A stretch of DNA of 64,000 nt from Bacillus sp. FJAT-29937. Lineage in GTDB: Bacteria > Bacillota > Bacilli > Bacillales > Cytobacillaceae. The position numbers and the translations under genes were made by a program. Location: contig NZ_LMAS01000001.1 in NCBI RefSeq assembly GCF_001509555.1, positions 218,971 through 282,970 of the forward strand, given 5' to 3'. The first letter of the stretch is position 1. Each line of letters begins with the position of its first letter. Of the stretch, positions 46,898-54,860 are shown piece by piece. The notes under the pieces are model-generated. The model made no database searches. It was not told where the DNA came from and saw nothing but the letters and a program-made list of their open reading frames with translations.

Positions 46898-47896
46898 TTA
46901 TTTAAGCTTCTCTGCTTCCTTTAATAATTCGTCAGAAACATTTGAAATCGTTAAGAATGAACCATAAAGAAGTAAAGAACCTTTCTCTACGGTATAGTTG
47001 AACTTAATATTTGGTGATTTTTTCAATAAACGATCTAATAGAAGAATGGACGAATATTGATTAATTCCGTCAAGAACAGCCACTCCATCTACATGGACAT
47101 TTAAATGAAGCTGTTTTGTTAACCAAGGACTAGGGGATTGAACTTTATAAAGCTGTAATGACTTATTTGAATGATGAGAAAGTTTTTGAAATAATGTTTT
47201 TACAGCTGCGGTAAGTTTAGCAGCATCCTCATCATATAACTCAAGGACAAAGCCGCTGCTTTTTTCTTTATCCCATATCAAACTATATTTCATCGTCGAA
47301 TACTCTCGTAAAATATCATTCACTAAAAATAATTGGCCGATTGAAGATTGTTCACTCAAGATGACTCCAATCGAATGTGACTTTAGCGGCCGCTGAAATG
47401 ATTCAAGCAATTTTTCAGAAAGACCAGAATATATCCAAGCTTTAATTCCATTTCTCGTTTGGCCGATAAACTTACTTTCTTCATTAATACGATTATTTAC
47501 ATACGAGCTATTTTGGGGCTTATTCAATGGCTGGTTCCCTTGTACAAGAGAGATCGTCTGCAGTTTTGAAAGGGTACCCATAATGGAATCTTTACTTGCG
47601 GTTTTTGGATGAGCTATTCTTTGTTCATTTTTCGATGAATAAATGTTTTTATTTTTATTTGTATTATTTTTTGTATTTTCAGGCAGTCCGGCTAGTCTTT
47701 TTTGGATATTTTTCTGCTGATAATTTGGCCGATTTATTCCAGCTATCGTTTGATTTGGCGTTTCCTTTCTGCTGTCATTAACAGTGGATTTCGAATAAAC
47801 GAACCTGGAATCTCCCCCGTTAAACAAAGGATTCTCTCTCGGCTTTTTGGCCGGCTGTAATACTTCCTGGACAATACTTTTCATGAATTCTGACAA
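46898..47896 (-). CDS. BMC-associated protein with encapsulation peptide, linker and possible divergent tandem BMC domain
   Basis: TTG 47896 follows AGGAGGTGAAT. Residues 1-17 (SEFMKSIVQEVLQPAKK) form an amphipathic helix of the type that targets cargo to shells. Residues 20-150 are polar and low complexity. Residues 165-332 contain two weakly similar blocks, SIGVILSEQSSIGQLFLVND and GVAVLDGINQYSSILLLDRL, each followed by beta-rich sequence like a BMC fold. No enzyme motif is seen. It is encoded between two BMC-H genes. It is likely a scaffold or an unusual shell component. Confidence 0.6.
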   Translation of the reverse strand: MSEFMKSIVQEVLQPAKKPRENPLFNGGDSRFVYSKSTVNDSRKETPNQTIAGINRPNYQQKNIQKRLAGLPENTKNNTNKNKNIYSSKNEQRIAHPKTASKDSIMGTLSKLQTISLVQGNQPLNKPQNSSYVNNRINEESKFIGQTRNGIKAWIYSGLSEKLLESFQRPLKSHSIGVILSEQSSIGQLFLVNDILREYSTMKYSLIWDKEKSSGFVLELYDEDAAKLTAAVKTLFQKLSHHSNKSLQLYKVQSPSPWLTKQLHLNVHVDGVAVLDGINQYSSILLLDRLLKKSPNIKFNYTVEKGSLLLYGSFLTISNVSDELLKEAEKLK

Positions 47897-47909
47897 GCAT
47901 ATTCACCTC

Positions 47910-48173
47910 CTAGAGAATCTTAGCAAGCTCTGCATGCGGCCGAGGAATGACATTAAAGGATACTAACTCTCCTCCGGTCTTAGAATGAGCCATTTTCCCT
48001 ACCTCGACAGCAGCAGTTACAGCTGCAACATCTCCTTCTACAATTACAGTCACTAACCCAGAACCGACCCGTTTTAAGTCTACTAAACTAACATTGGCTG
48101 CTTTAGCCATGGAATCAAGTGCTTCTATCGCAGCTGTTAATCCTCTTGTTTCAATCATCCCAATTGCCTTCAT
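47910..48173 (-). CDS. BMC-H shell protein (PduA/EutM type) 3
   Basis: ATG 48173 follows GGGGGACGGGAA; the frame extends upstream but without a site. The 87-residue BMC domain (MKAIGMIETRGLTAAIEALD; KRVGSGLVTVIVEGDVAAV; VSFNVIPRPHAELAKIL) is the closest in this set to PduA/EutM hexamers. It is the first shell gene of the operon, after UbiD. Confidence 0.95.
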   Translation of the reverse strand: MKAIGMIETRGLTAAIEALDSMAKAANVSLVDLKRVGSGLVTVIVEGDVAAVTAAVEVGKMAHSKTGGELVSFNVIPRPHAELAKIL

Positions 48174-48272
48174 TTCCCGTCCCCCTTCACAATACCAATA
48201 TGAGGAAATAGTCAAATAAACCTTAAAATTCCAAGTGGAAACTCAACTGTTTCATGAAGTTTTCTAGTTTTC

Positions 48273-49610
48273 CTATAAATAATCTTCAAGATTGACTTCA
48301 ATTGGAATGGATGTTCTCCTAAACATTTCTTCTTCTCCTAATGGATAGGTGGCGTCTATTCCCATTTTGTCGGAAACACCTCTTAGGTTATGGGAGGATT
48401 CGAGTGGAGAACCTTTAGCCCCGGGAACAATAAATACGTCATTTGAGGCCTGAACCCTAGTTGCAACCGCCCATTCAACATCCTCTGAATCGAAAATATC
48501 AACATCATCATTTACTACAACGACATGTTTTAAATCTTTATCACTAGCAAATGCAGCAAGTGCTGCTTGCTTTCCATCCCCTTCAGATTTCTTCTCAATT
48601 TGAATGACAGCATGGTAACGAGCAACACCTCCCATCGGAATATGTACTCCTTTAATATTCGGAATGACCTGTCTAACAGTACTTAATAAGGTCGCTTCCC
48701 GAACGAGAGCCATTGGCAGTCTTTCTTCATAGCTTGAAGGGAAGATGGTCTGGTTAATAGCTTGATTCCGATAGGTTACAGCTGATATTTCCACGATTGG
48801 CTGAGGGGATCTAAACCCATAATAGCCGGCTAATTCTCCAAATGGCCCTTCCATTTCACGTTCATTCGGTAACATTCGGCCTTCAAAAACAATTTCCGCT
48901 TCTGCCAGAACATCTAAATCTACCGTCTTACAACGAACAACATCTAAGGATTGTCCAAGTAAAGCTCCTGCAACATTTAATTTGTCTGTATGATATAGAT
49001 GTGTGCTAATCTGTGAACTCAATACGACAGCCGGCACTACCCCAAACATAACCGCCACTTCCATTGGCTCTCCCAATTTTTCAAAATATGAATACTGATC
49101 CAATAACTCTGGTGAAGTAATTAATATATTCGTTCGATTTCCGCCTAAATACTGCATCCTCCTTATAGATGTATATCTTTTCTTGCCAGTAATATCCTTC
49201 ACAACTAGTATCCCTGATACATAATAGGCACCTGAATCCCCTGCGTGAAAAGTCGGGATTGGAAACAGGTCTGCTAAATCAAAGTCGCCTGTAACTAGAT
49301 TTTCCTGTACAGGTCCAGTTTCTTTTAAAGTTGTAGGAATTGGATTAACAATTGAGTCAATAATTTTAGGGATTAATTCCGAAGTTTGAATACCCATGCT
49401 ATCAGCAAGTAGATCACGATCTCCGCCTAATCCTGCTGTCATAGCTGATTGATAACCTTTGACTTTTTCAAAGAGGAAAGGTTGTCTGCCATTTTTTGTG
49501 TTGACAATCGCACCTAATTCATAGCGGGGATCTACTTCTCGCTTAATTCGATATAGAAGGCCTTTATTCTCCCAGTCATCTAATAATGCTCTCATTGTTA
49601 CAGGTATCAT
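48273..49610 (-). CDS. UbiD-family prenylated-FMN decarboxylase
   Basis: ATG 49610 overlaps the UbiX stop as ATGA and has GGGGAG in front. The 445-residue protein carries the UbiD blocks RRMQYLGGNR (cofactor contact), PNEREMEGPFGELAGYYG (catalytic Glu) and IKGVHIPMGG. These enzymes decarboxylate unsaturated or heteroaromatic acids using prFMN from UbiX. In this operon a likely substrate is 4-amino-5-imidazolecarboxylate, giving 4-aminoimidazole. Substrate is inference; family call is firm. Confidence 0.92.
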   Translation of the reverse strand: MIPVTMRALLDDWENKGLLYRIKREVDPRYELGAIVNTKNGRQPFLFEKVKGYQSAMTAGLGGDRDLLADSMGIQTSELIPKIIDSIVNPIPTTLKETGPVQENLVTGDFDLADLFPIPTFHAGDSGAYYVSGILVVKDITGKKRYTSIRRMQYLGGNRTNILITSPELLDQYSYFEKLGEPMEVAVMFGVVPAVVLSSQISTHLYHTDKLNVAGALLGQSLDVVRCKTVDLDVLAEAEIVFEGRMLPNEREMEGPFGELAGYYGFRSPQPIVEISAVTYRNQAINQTIFPSSYEERLPMALVREATLLSTVRQVIPNIKGVHIPMGGVARYHAVIQIEKKSEGDGKQAALAAFASDKDLKHVVVVNDDVDIFDSEDVEWAVATRVQASNDVFIVPGAKGSPLESSHNLRGVSDKMGIDATYPLGEEEMFRRTSIPIEVNLEDYL

Positions 49611-50245
49611 GATTTTTCTCCCCACCTTTCCAGCAAACGATGATCAATATAAAGCATGTCTAAAATTCGCGCTACCATAAAGTTGGCCAGCTCCCATATT
49701 TCTGTTGGCTTATGGTAGAATCCTGGAGAGGCTGGCATAATACATGCACCTGTCTCAGCTAGCAGTGTCATATTACGCAAGTGAATTAGATTAAAAGGGG
49801 CTTCCCTTGGAACGATAATAAAATTTCGTTTTTCTTTTAAAACCACGCTTGCTGCTCTGCTTAGCAATGTATCCCCTACACCATTTGCAATGGCCCCAAG
49901 TGTATTCATGGAACATGGAACGATAACCATCCCGTCAGTCAAATAAGATCCGCTTGCTATGGACGCAAACAAATTTTTATTACTATGGACAGTGGCGTAC
50001 TCTTTAAGCTCCTCCATCGAGACTCCGCACTCAAATTGCATTACTTTCTCTCCCATATCCGTAACAATTAAGTGCGTCTCAATCCCTAATTGATGAAGGG
50101 CGCGGATCAAAGTGTATCCATACAATGATCCGCTAGCCCCAGTAATACCCACTAGAATTCTTCTTTTTCGTTCTCCGAAAGGGATAATTTTAGACAACCT
50201 TTTCGTCTTGGGAGAATTTAATTTTTGCTGCTTCTTTATATTCAT
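49607..50245 (-). CDS. UbiX-family flavin prenyltransferase
   Basis: The core begins RILVGITGASGSLYGYTLIR and contains VVPCSMNTLGAIANGVGD, PREAPFN and MTLLAETGACIMPASPGFY, all UbiX hallmarks. It makes prFMN for UbiD. From ATG 50245 there would be a 29-residue leader (MNIKKQQKLNSPKTKRLSKI...) in front of the usual start, 56 bases inside the isochorismatase gene. No good ribosome site is visible, so TTG 50197 is possible. A real leader could be an encapsulation signal. Confidence 0.9.
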   Translation of the reverse strand: MNIKKQQKLNSPKTKRLSKIIPFGERKRRILVGITGASGSLYGYTLIRALHQLGIETHLIVTDMGEKVMQFECGVSMEELKEYATVHSNKNLFASIASGSYLTDGMVIVPCSMNTLGAIANGVGDTLLSRAASVVLKEKRNFIIVPREAPFNLIHLRNMTLLAETGACIMPASPGFYHKPTEIWELANFMVARILDMLYIDHRLLERWGEKS

Positions 50246-50780
50246 CCGTTGTCATGATATCTCCGAAAATATCAATATCTCTTAATCCGGAGACATGCAT
50301 ATCGTCATCTTGTGAGGCTGTTCCATCAGAAAGACAGATGATATTATATCCATGATAAAGGGCATCAGATGCCGTGCTGCGAACACAAACATTAGTCCAC
50401 ACACCTGTTAATACGACTGTATCTATTTCCTCTTCCCTTAAGAACAGATCAAAATCGGTATAGCTAAACGCACTATGTCTTCTCTTCTGAACGACATAGT
50501 CACCCTTATCTTCTTCCGGCTGCAGTTCAGGTATGAACTCTGATCCCCATGTGCCTTTTACCGCATGAACAGGTCTTACACGGAAATCCCTGTCATTTTT
50601 TCGGTGAGCCTCCTGGACATGAACCACTTGAATATTGTGATCATGTGCAAAATCAATAAGCTCTCTAATTTTAGGTACAATTTTTTCCCCATTTTCACAG
50701 CGAAGTGCCGCATTTTCACCAATAAAATCATTAAGCATATCGATTACTACAACACAATGTTTTTTTCCTTTAAGTTCCAC
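50190..50780 (-). CDS. isochorismatase-family cysteine amidase
   Basis: This 196-residue protein has the triad: Asp in VVVIDMLNDF, Lys in YVVQKRRHSAF, and Cys in GVWTNVCVRSTA. It starts at GTG 50780 after AGGATGAAAG. Relatives such as RutB and N-carbamoylsarcosine amidase release a carbamoyl group as CO2 and NH3. In this operon it may convert 4-ureido-5-imidazolecarboxylate to the amino compound. The substrate is inference. Its end overlaps UbiX by 56 bases. Confidence 0.85.
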   Translation of the reverse strand: MELKGKKHCVVVIDMLNDFIGENAALRCENGEKIVPKIRELIDFAHDHNIQVVHVQEAHRKNDRDFRVRPVHAVKGTWGSEFIPELQPEEDKGDYVVQKRRHSAFSYTDFDLFLREEEIDTVVLTGVWTNVCVRSTASDALYHGYNIICLSDGTASQDDDMHVSGLRDIDIFGDIMTTDEYKEAAKIKFSQDEKVV

Positions 50781-50866
50781 TTATCTTTCATCCTTTCAAA
50801 AGGTTGATTTCATCTTTCTATTTGTTAGATGAAACTTGCTAAATCCAATTTTATTTACCTTTGCAA

Positions 50867-52336
50867 TCAATTTTGAGTTACAGCTTCAGCTTCCTTTGAT
50901 TCTACTTTTACTGCTTCATACTTTTCATATTTTAAAGTTCTTTCTAAACGTTGAATGCTTTGACGAGGTACATATTCGCCATAGCCAGCTTCACCAACAA
51001 TTCCACCATTATCTTCATCGTACACAAGATTTCCACGGATAATCGTCTGTACTGGTTTTCCTTTTAGTTCCAATCCGTGTAATGGATTATACTTTGCCAT
51101 TGATTCAGTTTTTTGTTCATCAATAACATATTCCTTCTCAAGATCAATGATTGTGAAGTCAGCATCACTGCCAATTTCCATTGATCCTTTTTTCGGATAT
51201 ATGCCATAATGAATAGCAGCATTCCGGCTCGTTACCTCAACAAAACGTGATAAGGATAGACGGCCTTTATTTAATCCTTCACTTACTAGGATAGGAACCA
51301 TTGTTTCTACGCCTGGAATACCAGGGAATGTATTCCATATATTCGCCCCTGGATAATCTTTTTCTGTTGCAATTTCATATGGAGCATGGTCGGTTCCAAC
51401 GAAATCGATTGTTCCATCGGCAAGTGCCTGCCAGTGGGATTCATTGTCTTCTTTACCGCGCAGCGGAGGAGCAATTTTTGCATATGAACCGCGTTCTGAC
51501 ATGGAATCCTGTGCGTTAAGTACGAGGTAATGAGGGCAAGTTTCTGAAGTTACTTTAATCCCTCGTTTCTTTGCGTTCCTAACTAGCTCCACTCCCTCTT
51601 TTGTACTCATGTGCACAACATGGACACGAGCATCTGTTGCTTCGGCAAAGCTTAGTATTAATTCGATTGCAACCTTTTCAGCTAGACTTGATCTTGCCTC
51701 CGCCCATGCAGGTCCATCAAAGCGCCCCTCTTTTTCTAGCTTCTTAGAGTTAAAAGTACAAATATCATAGTTTTCAGCATGCACACCTATTGGCAAACCT
51801 GTTTTTGCCACATGTTTAAAGATTTCAAGCATTTCAGCATCTGAAACCTTTGGGAAAGTTGGTACGGAAGGTGTCATATACACTTTAAAAGCGACAACCC
51901 CTTCATCAATTTGCGGGTAAATATTATCGATCCAGCCTTCACGGGCATCTTCTCCCGTCATTCCTCCCCAGAAGCAATAATCAATATATGCTTGGTCACG
52001 AATAGGTCCTATTTTCTTGTGAAAGCTGTCCCCATCCCGAACAGAAGGCTTGCTGCAGCATGGCATATCAATGATCGTTGTTAACCCGCCAGCTGCGGCT
52101 GACCGGCTTCCAGTTGCAAATGTTTCTCTATGAGTAAAGCCTGGATCCATAAAATGTGTATGCGGGTCAATACAGCCAGGAACTACTAGCTTTCCTTCCA
52201 CATCAATAACTTTTGTAGCATTTAAGAAGCTAATATCATTGGAATATCCTATAATTTTTCCATCATTTACAAGAATATTCGTTAGAACTTGACGATCCCC
52301 TTGTGGAATGTTTGCATTTTTCAGAATTAGATCCAT
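50867..52336 (-). CDS. cyclic amidohydrolase, allantoinase/dihydropyrimidinase family
   Basis: This 489-residue protein has the metal set DPHTHFMDPG, carbamylated Lys in VVAFKVYM, HAEN, VHVVHMST and FVGTDHAPY. After the usual end near GEYVPR at residue 454 there is a 35-residue extension, SIQRLERTLKYEKYEAVKVE and beyond, absent in ordinary allantoinases. It may hydrolyse xanthine to a ureido-imidazole or allantoin to allantoate; context (UbiD, no uricase) favours the first. The extension might direct it into the shell. Confidence 0.85.
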   Translation of the reverse strand: MDLILKNANIPQGDRQVLTNILVNDGKIIGYSNDISFLNATKVIDVEGKLVVPGCIDPHTHFMDPGFTHRETFATGSRSAAAGGLTTIIDMPCCSKPSVRDGDSFHKKIGPIRDQAYIDYCFWGGMTGEDAREGWIDNIYPQIDEGVVAFKVYMTPSVPTFPKVSDAEMLEIFKHVAKTGLPIGVHAENYDICTFNSKKLEKEGRFDGPAWAEARSSLAEKVAIELILSFAEATDARVHVVHMSTKEGVELVRNAKKRGIKVTSETCPHYLVLNAQDSMSERGSYAKIAPPLRGKEDNESHWQALADGTIDFVGTDHAPYEIATEKDYPGANIWNTFPGIPGVETMVPILVSEGLNKGRLSLSRFVEVTSRNAAIHYGIYPKKGSMEIGSDADFTIIDLEKEYVIDEQKTESMAKYNPLHGLELKGKPVQTIIRGNLVYDEDNGGIVGEAGYGEYVPRQSIQRLERTLKYEKYEAVKVESKEAEAVTQN

Positions 52337-52381
52337 AGTTTCTACCCCTTATACTGTTAAATTTCTGCTTTATGCAGATTA

Positions 52382-53710
52382 TTAAATGGTATCCATTGAG
52401 TGCTCAGTTTTTAACTGATTTATTTGCTCATTTTTAGATATATTTAAATCCTTATAATTAAAGACCACATTTAGTAAAATGGCGGTCAAGCTTCCAATGA
52501 CTATTCCATTTTCAACGAGTAAACGAACACTTATTGGAAGACTGCCAAACATAGCTGGAACAACTGCGGCTCCTAAACCGATTCCAACGGAGCAGGCAAT
52601 AATTAAGAGGTTTTCATTTTTGGAAAAATCTACAGCTGAAAGCATTCTAATCCCTGAAGAAATTACCATCCCAAACATTGGGATCATGGCACCACCAAGT
52701 ACAGCCATAGGGATAACGGTAGTTAGAGCTGCAATCTTAGGCAAAAGTCCTAAAATAATTAGTATGACCCCTGCTGAAATGACAACATTTCTAGTTTTCA
52801 CTTTAGTCAGAGCTACAAGGCCAACATTTTGAGAGAATGATGTATAAGGAAAAGCATTAAATATTCCTCCGATGACAACTGCAAGTCCTTCTGCTCTTAA
52901 TCCCTTTTTAATATCCTTGGATTCTAGTTTTCGTTCACATACATCACCTAATGCTAAAAATACGCCAGTAGACTCTATCATACTTACAATGGCGACTAAG
53001 GTCATTGTAAGTATAGCCGAGAAATTAAATGTAGGCAGACCGAAATAAAAAGGCTGAACAATATGGAACCAGGAAGCATTGGCAACTTCGGCAAAACTAA
53101 CCATTCCCATAAAATATGCGACTACCGTACCAGCAATTAATGAAAGAAGAACAGAAATTGCTTTCATATATCCTTTGAAGAACCGATTCATCAAGATGAT
53201 TAGAATTAGTGTAAATATGGCTAAAAATAAATTTTGGGAGCTGCCAAAATCCGGTGAGCCCAGTCCGCCAGCAGCATTATTCATAGCAACTGGAATTAAG
53301 GAAACCCCAATAATTGCAACAACTGAACCAGTGACAACTGGAGGGAAAAAACGCATGATCTTACTCATAAACTGCGATAATATCATAACGAAAATTCCAG
53401 ATGCAATGATGGCACCATAAATGGAGGTTATTCCTTGTAATTGTCCAATGGCAATCATCGGCCCAACTGCTGTAAATGTACAGCCTAAAATGACAGGTAA
53501 TTTAATACCGAAATGCTTCCCGCCTATGACCTGTAATAAAGTAGCTATCCCACATGTAAATAGATCAATCGAGATTAAATAAGCAAGTTGTTGAGCATTT
53601 AATCCAATTGCAGGTCCAACAATTAAAGGTACAATGACAGCCCCTGCATACATTGCCAAAACATGCTGAAATCCTAAGGTTCCAATTTTGAAAGGATTAA
53701 GTTTTTCCAA
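52382..53710 (-). CDS. NCS2-family xanthine/uracil permease
   Basis: TTG 53710 follows GGGGGA with 6-base spacing; the frame extends to GTG 53767 but with no near site. The 442-residue protein has about 14 helices, QHVLAMYAGAVIVPLIVG near the start and the NAT signature FSQNVGLVALTK, indicating a nucleobase:cation symporter-2. Xanthine or urate is the likely substrate given the operon. It is the second gene of the minus-strand unit. Confidence 0.9.
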   Translation of the reverse strand: MEKLNPFKIGTLGFQHVLAMYAGAVIVPLIVGPAIGLNAQQLAYLISIDLFTCGIATLLQVIGGKHFGIKLPVILGCTFTAVGPMIAIGQLQGITSIYGAIIASGIFVMILSQFMSKIMRFFPPVVTGSVVAIIGVSLIPVAMNNAAGGLGSPDFGSSQNLFLAIFTLILIILMNRFFKGYMKAISVLLSLIAGTVVAYFMGMVSFAEVANASWFHIVQPFYFGLPTFNFSAILTMTLVAIVSMIESTGVFLALGDVCERKLESKDIKKGLRAEGLAVVIGGIFNAFPYTSFSQNVGLVALTKVKTRNVVISAGVILIILGLLPKIAALTTVIPMAVLGGAMIPMFGMVISSGIRMLSAVDFSKNENLLIIACSVGIGLGAAVVPAMFGSLPISVRLLVENGIVIGSLTAILLNVVFNYKDLNISKNEQINQLKTEHSMDTI

Positions 53711-53809
53711 GTTCAGTCCCCCATATTTACAGAATATGTCTTCAGTATTACTTGGGATGCATTTCACTATTTTTCTTACAAATCACCTCCAAAAATAAAA
53801 ATTTGTATA

Positions 53810-53868
53810 TAAAAAACCGCAGTAATAGAAAACATCTTTCATAAGATGATTATCTACTACTGCGGTTT
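53810..53868 (-). terminator. leader hairpin / terminator upstream of the permease
   Basis: AAACCGCAGTA (53814-53824) pairs with TACTGCGGTTT (53858-53868), with inner pairs at TAGA/TCTA and CATCT/AGATG. On the minus strand a TTTTTATA run follows. It lies after the DUF2294 gene and before the permease, so it may be a simple terminator with readthrough or an attenuator controlling the BMC operon. Confidence 0.65.
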
Positions 53869-53967
53869 CAAATAACTTCCGTTAAACAAAAGCAAAAGGA
53901 ACCGCTTTCAAAATGGTTAAGAGAAGTTGCGACTTGCACAGCTCTCCCAAGCAAAATTGATAGCTTA

Positions 53968-54318
53968 TTATTCTATAAAATATATGATTGTACAAGCCTC
54001 TTCCGTGACAGGATCGTAATCTTTTAAAATGGTTTTCACTTTAAAATGCAGCATCTCTTCAATCTGATCTTTAAATAACGATTTGAATTCAACACTTAAT
54101 GCTGAATCAACCGAAATAGTCAAATGGTGGAAATTCTTACTAAGCATTTGTAGCGACTGGACCCGTTTATGCTGAGCAAAAATGATTACCCTGTCATCAA
54201 ATATTTCTATTCGCTGTTTCTTTACTCCAACACCGTGAATTTCTTGGTTGACTCGATTATAAAGATGAGCAATATCCTTTTTTAATGATTGATGGGTATG
54301 TATAGAAATAATAGACAT
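53968..54318 (-). CDS. DUF2294 family protein
   Basis: This 116-residue soluble protein follows the DUF2294 pattern, with DIAHLYNRVNQEIHGVGVKK near residue 15 and a C-terminal KTILKDYDPVTEEACTIIYF. ATG 54318 follows GGGGGGAAAAT. It is the first gene after the minus-strand promoter, thus the leader gene of the purine/BMC unit. The family function is not established; it could be regulatory. Confidence 0.75.
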   Translation of the reverse strand: MSIISIHTHQSLKKDIAHLYNRVNQEIHGVGVKKQRIEIFDDRVIIFAQHKRVQSLQMLSKNFHHLTISVDSALSVEFKSLFKDQIEEMLHFKVKTILKDYDPVTEEACTIIYFIE

Positions 54319-54339
54319 ATTTTCCCCCCGTTACTCACT

Positions 54340-54368
54340 ATATTAAACAAAGCCAGTTTTATTGTCAA
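54340..54368 (-). promoter_or_regulatory. sigma-A promoter of the minus-strand purine/BMC operon
   Basis: TTGACA (minus strand, 54363-54368), 17-base spacer, TAATAT (54340-54345). The transcript would start about 15 bases before the ribosome site of the DUF2294 gene. No PucR-type box was recognised. Confidence 0.65.
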
Positions 54369-54391
54369 TAGTATTATCTGAAAATTTGCAC

Positions 54392-54421
54392 TTGACAAAA
54401 TATTGGAATGGCATTTACACT
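54392..54421 (+). promoter_or_regulatory. sigma-A promoter of the xanthine dehydrogenase operon
   Basis: TTGACA (54392-54397), 18-base spacer, TACACT (54416-54421). It reads towards the purine riboswitch that starts about 65 bases downstream. The two divergent promoters are only 23 bases apart, so a shared regulator could cover both. Confidence 0.6.
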
Positions 54422-54486
54422 ACAAATCAACTTATACTTTTTTGAAAATTTAAACATTTTTGGTCAAAAATATCTAATATTATTAT

Positions 54487-54552
54487 TTTCGTATAACCTC
54501 AAAAATCGGTTTGAGGGTTTCTACTAGGGACCGTAAATTCCTAACTACGAAA
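54487..54552 (+). ncRNA. guanine-class purine riboswitch aptamer
   Basis: P1 is TTTCGTA (54487-54493) with TACGAAA (54546-54552). P2 is CCTCAAA with TTTGAGG. The J2/3 segment GTTTCTACTA is the conserved purine-aptamer core, and P3 is AGGGA with TTCCT around CCGTAAA. The base before the 3' P1 arm is C (54545), the position that pairs with guanine-type ligands (it is U in adenine switches). It should sense guanine, hypoxanthine or xanthine. Confidence 0.9.
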
Positions 54553-54592
54553 GGGTTTCTAACGTGTAAAAAAATCACGGCAGCCTTTTTGT
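54551..54592 (+). terminator. expression-platform terminator of the riboswitch
   Basis: AAGG...CTaaCGTG and CACGgcAG...CCTT form a stem with a bulge, followed by TTTTT. The 5' arm abuts P1, so ligand-bound P1 and an antiterminator would compete. Regulation by termination is inferred; direction (off or on) is not settled. Confidence 0.5.
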
Positions 54593-54860
54593 ATGGGAAT
54601 TTTTTTGTTCCTTAGCTAGTAAAAAAGCACCGTATTTTTAATCAAAATAACAATGAACTAAAACTTACTGCTTATTTTCCTGCACAATATTTTATCTTTC
54701 ATACACCCCGTGATTGCCACACTCTTCCAATTGTAAAATTTCCTATTACATAGTCCATTTACCTAATAGTCCAATTAAAAATAAATGTAGAAAACACTTT
54801 TTATCAACGCATCCTATTACGATTAATAACCAGAGAAATCAATTATATGGAGGGAATTTA
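54593..54860 (+). other. leader region between riboswitch and xdh operon
   Basis: Within this 268-base AT-rich stretch I see no convincing gene. The frame that runs from 54714 into the first xdh gene lacks a ribosome site until 54861. T-rich segments at 54599-54607 and 54631-54640 could belong to the expression platform. Confidence 0.5.

Noticed and set aside
50867..52336. Plain allantoinase in an aerobic urate pathway
   Set aside because: Not excluded, but no uricase, HIU hydrolase, OHCU decarboxylase or ureidoglycolate genes are in the window, while UbiD and ureido-amidase-like genes are.
53869..53967. A second purine riboswitch in the permease leader
   Set aside because: The region lacks the J2/3 and loop consensus; only a hairpin and a partly paired GAGAG/CTCTC stretch are seen.
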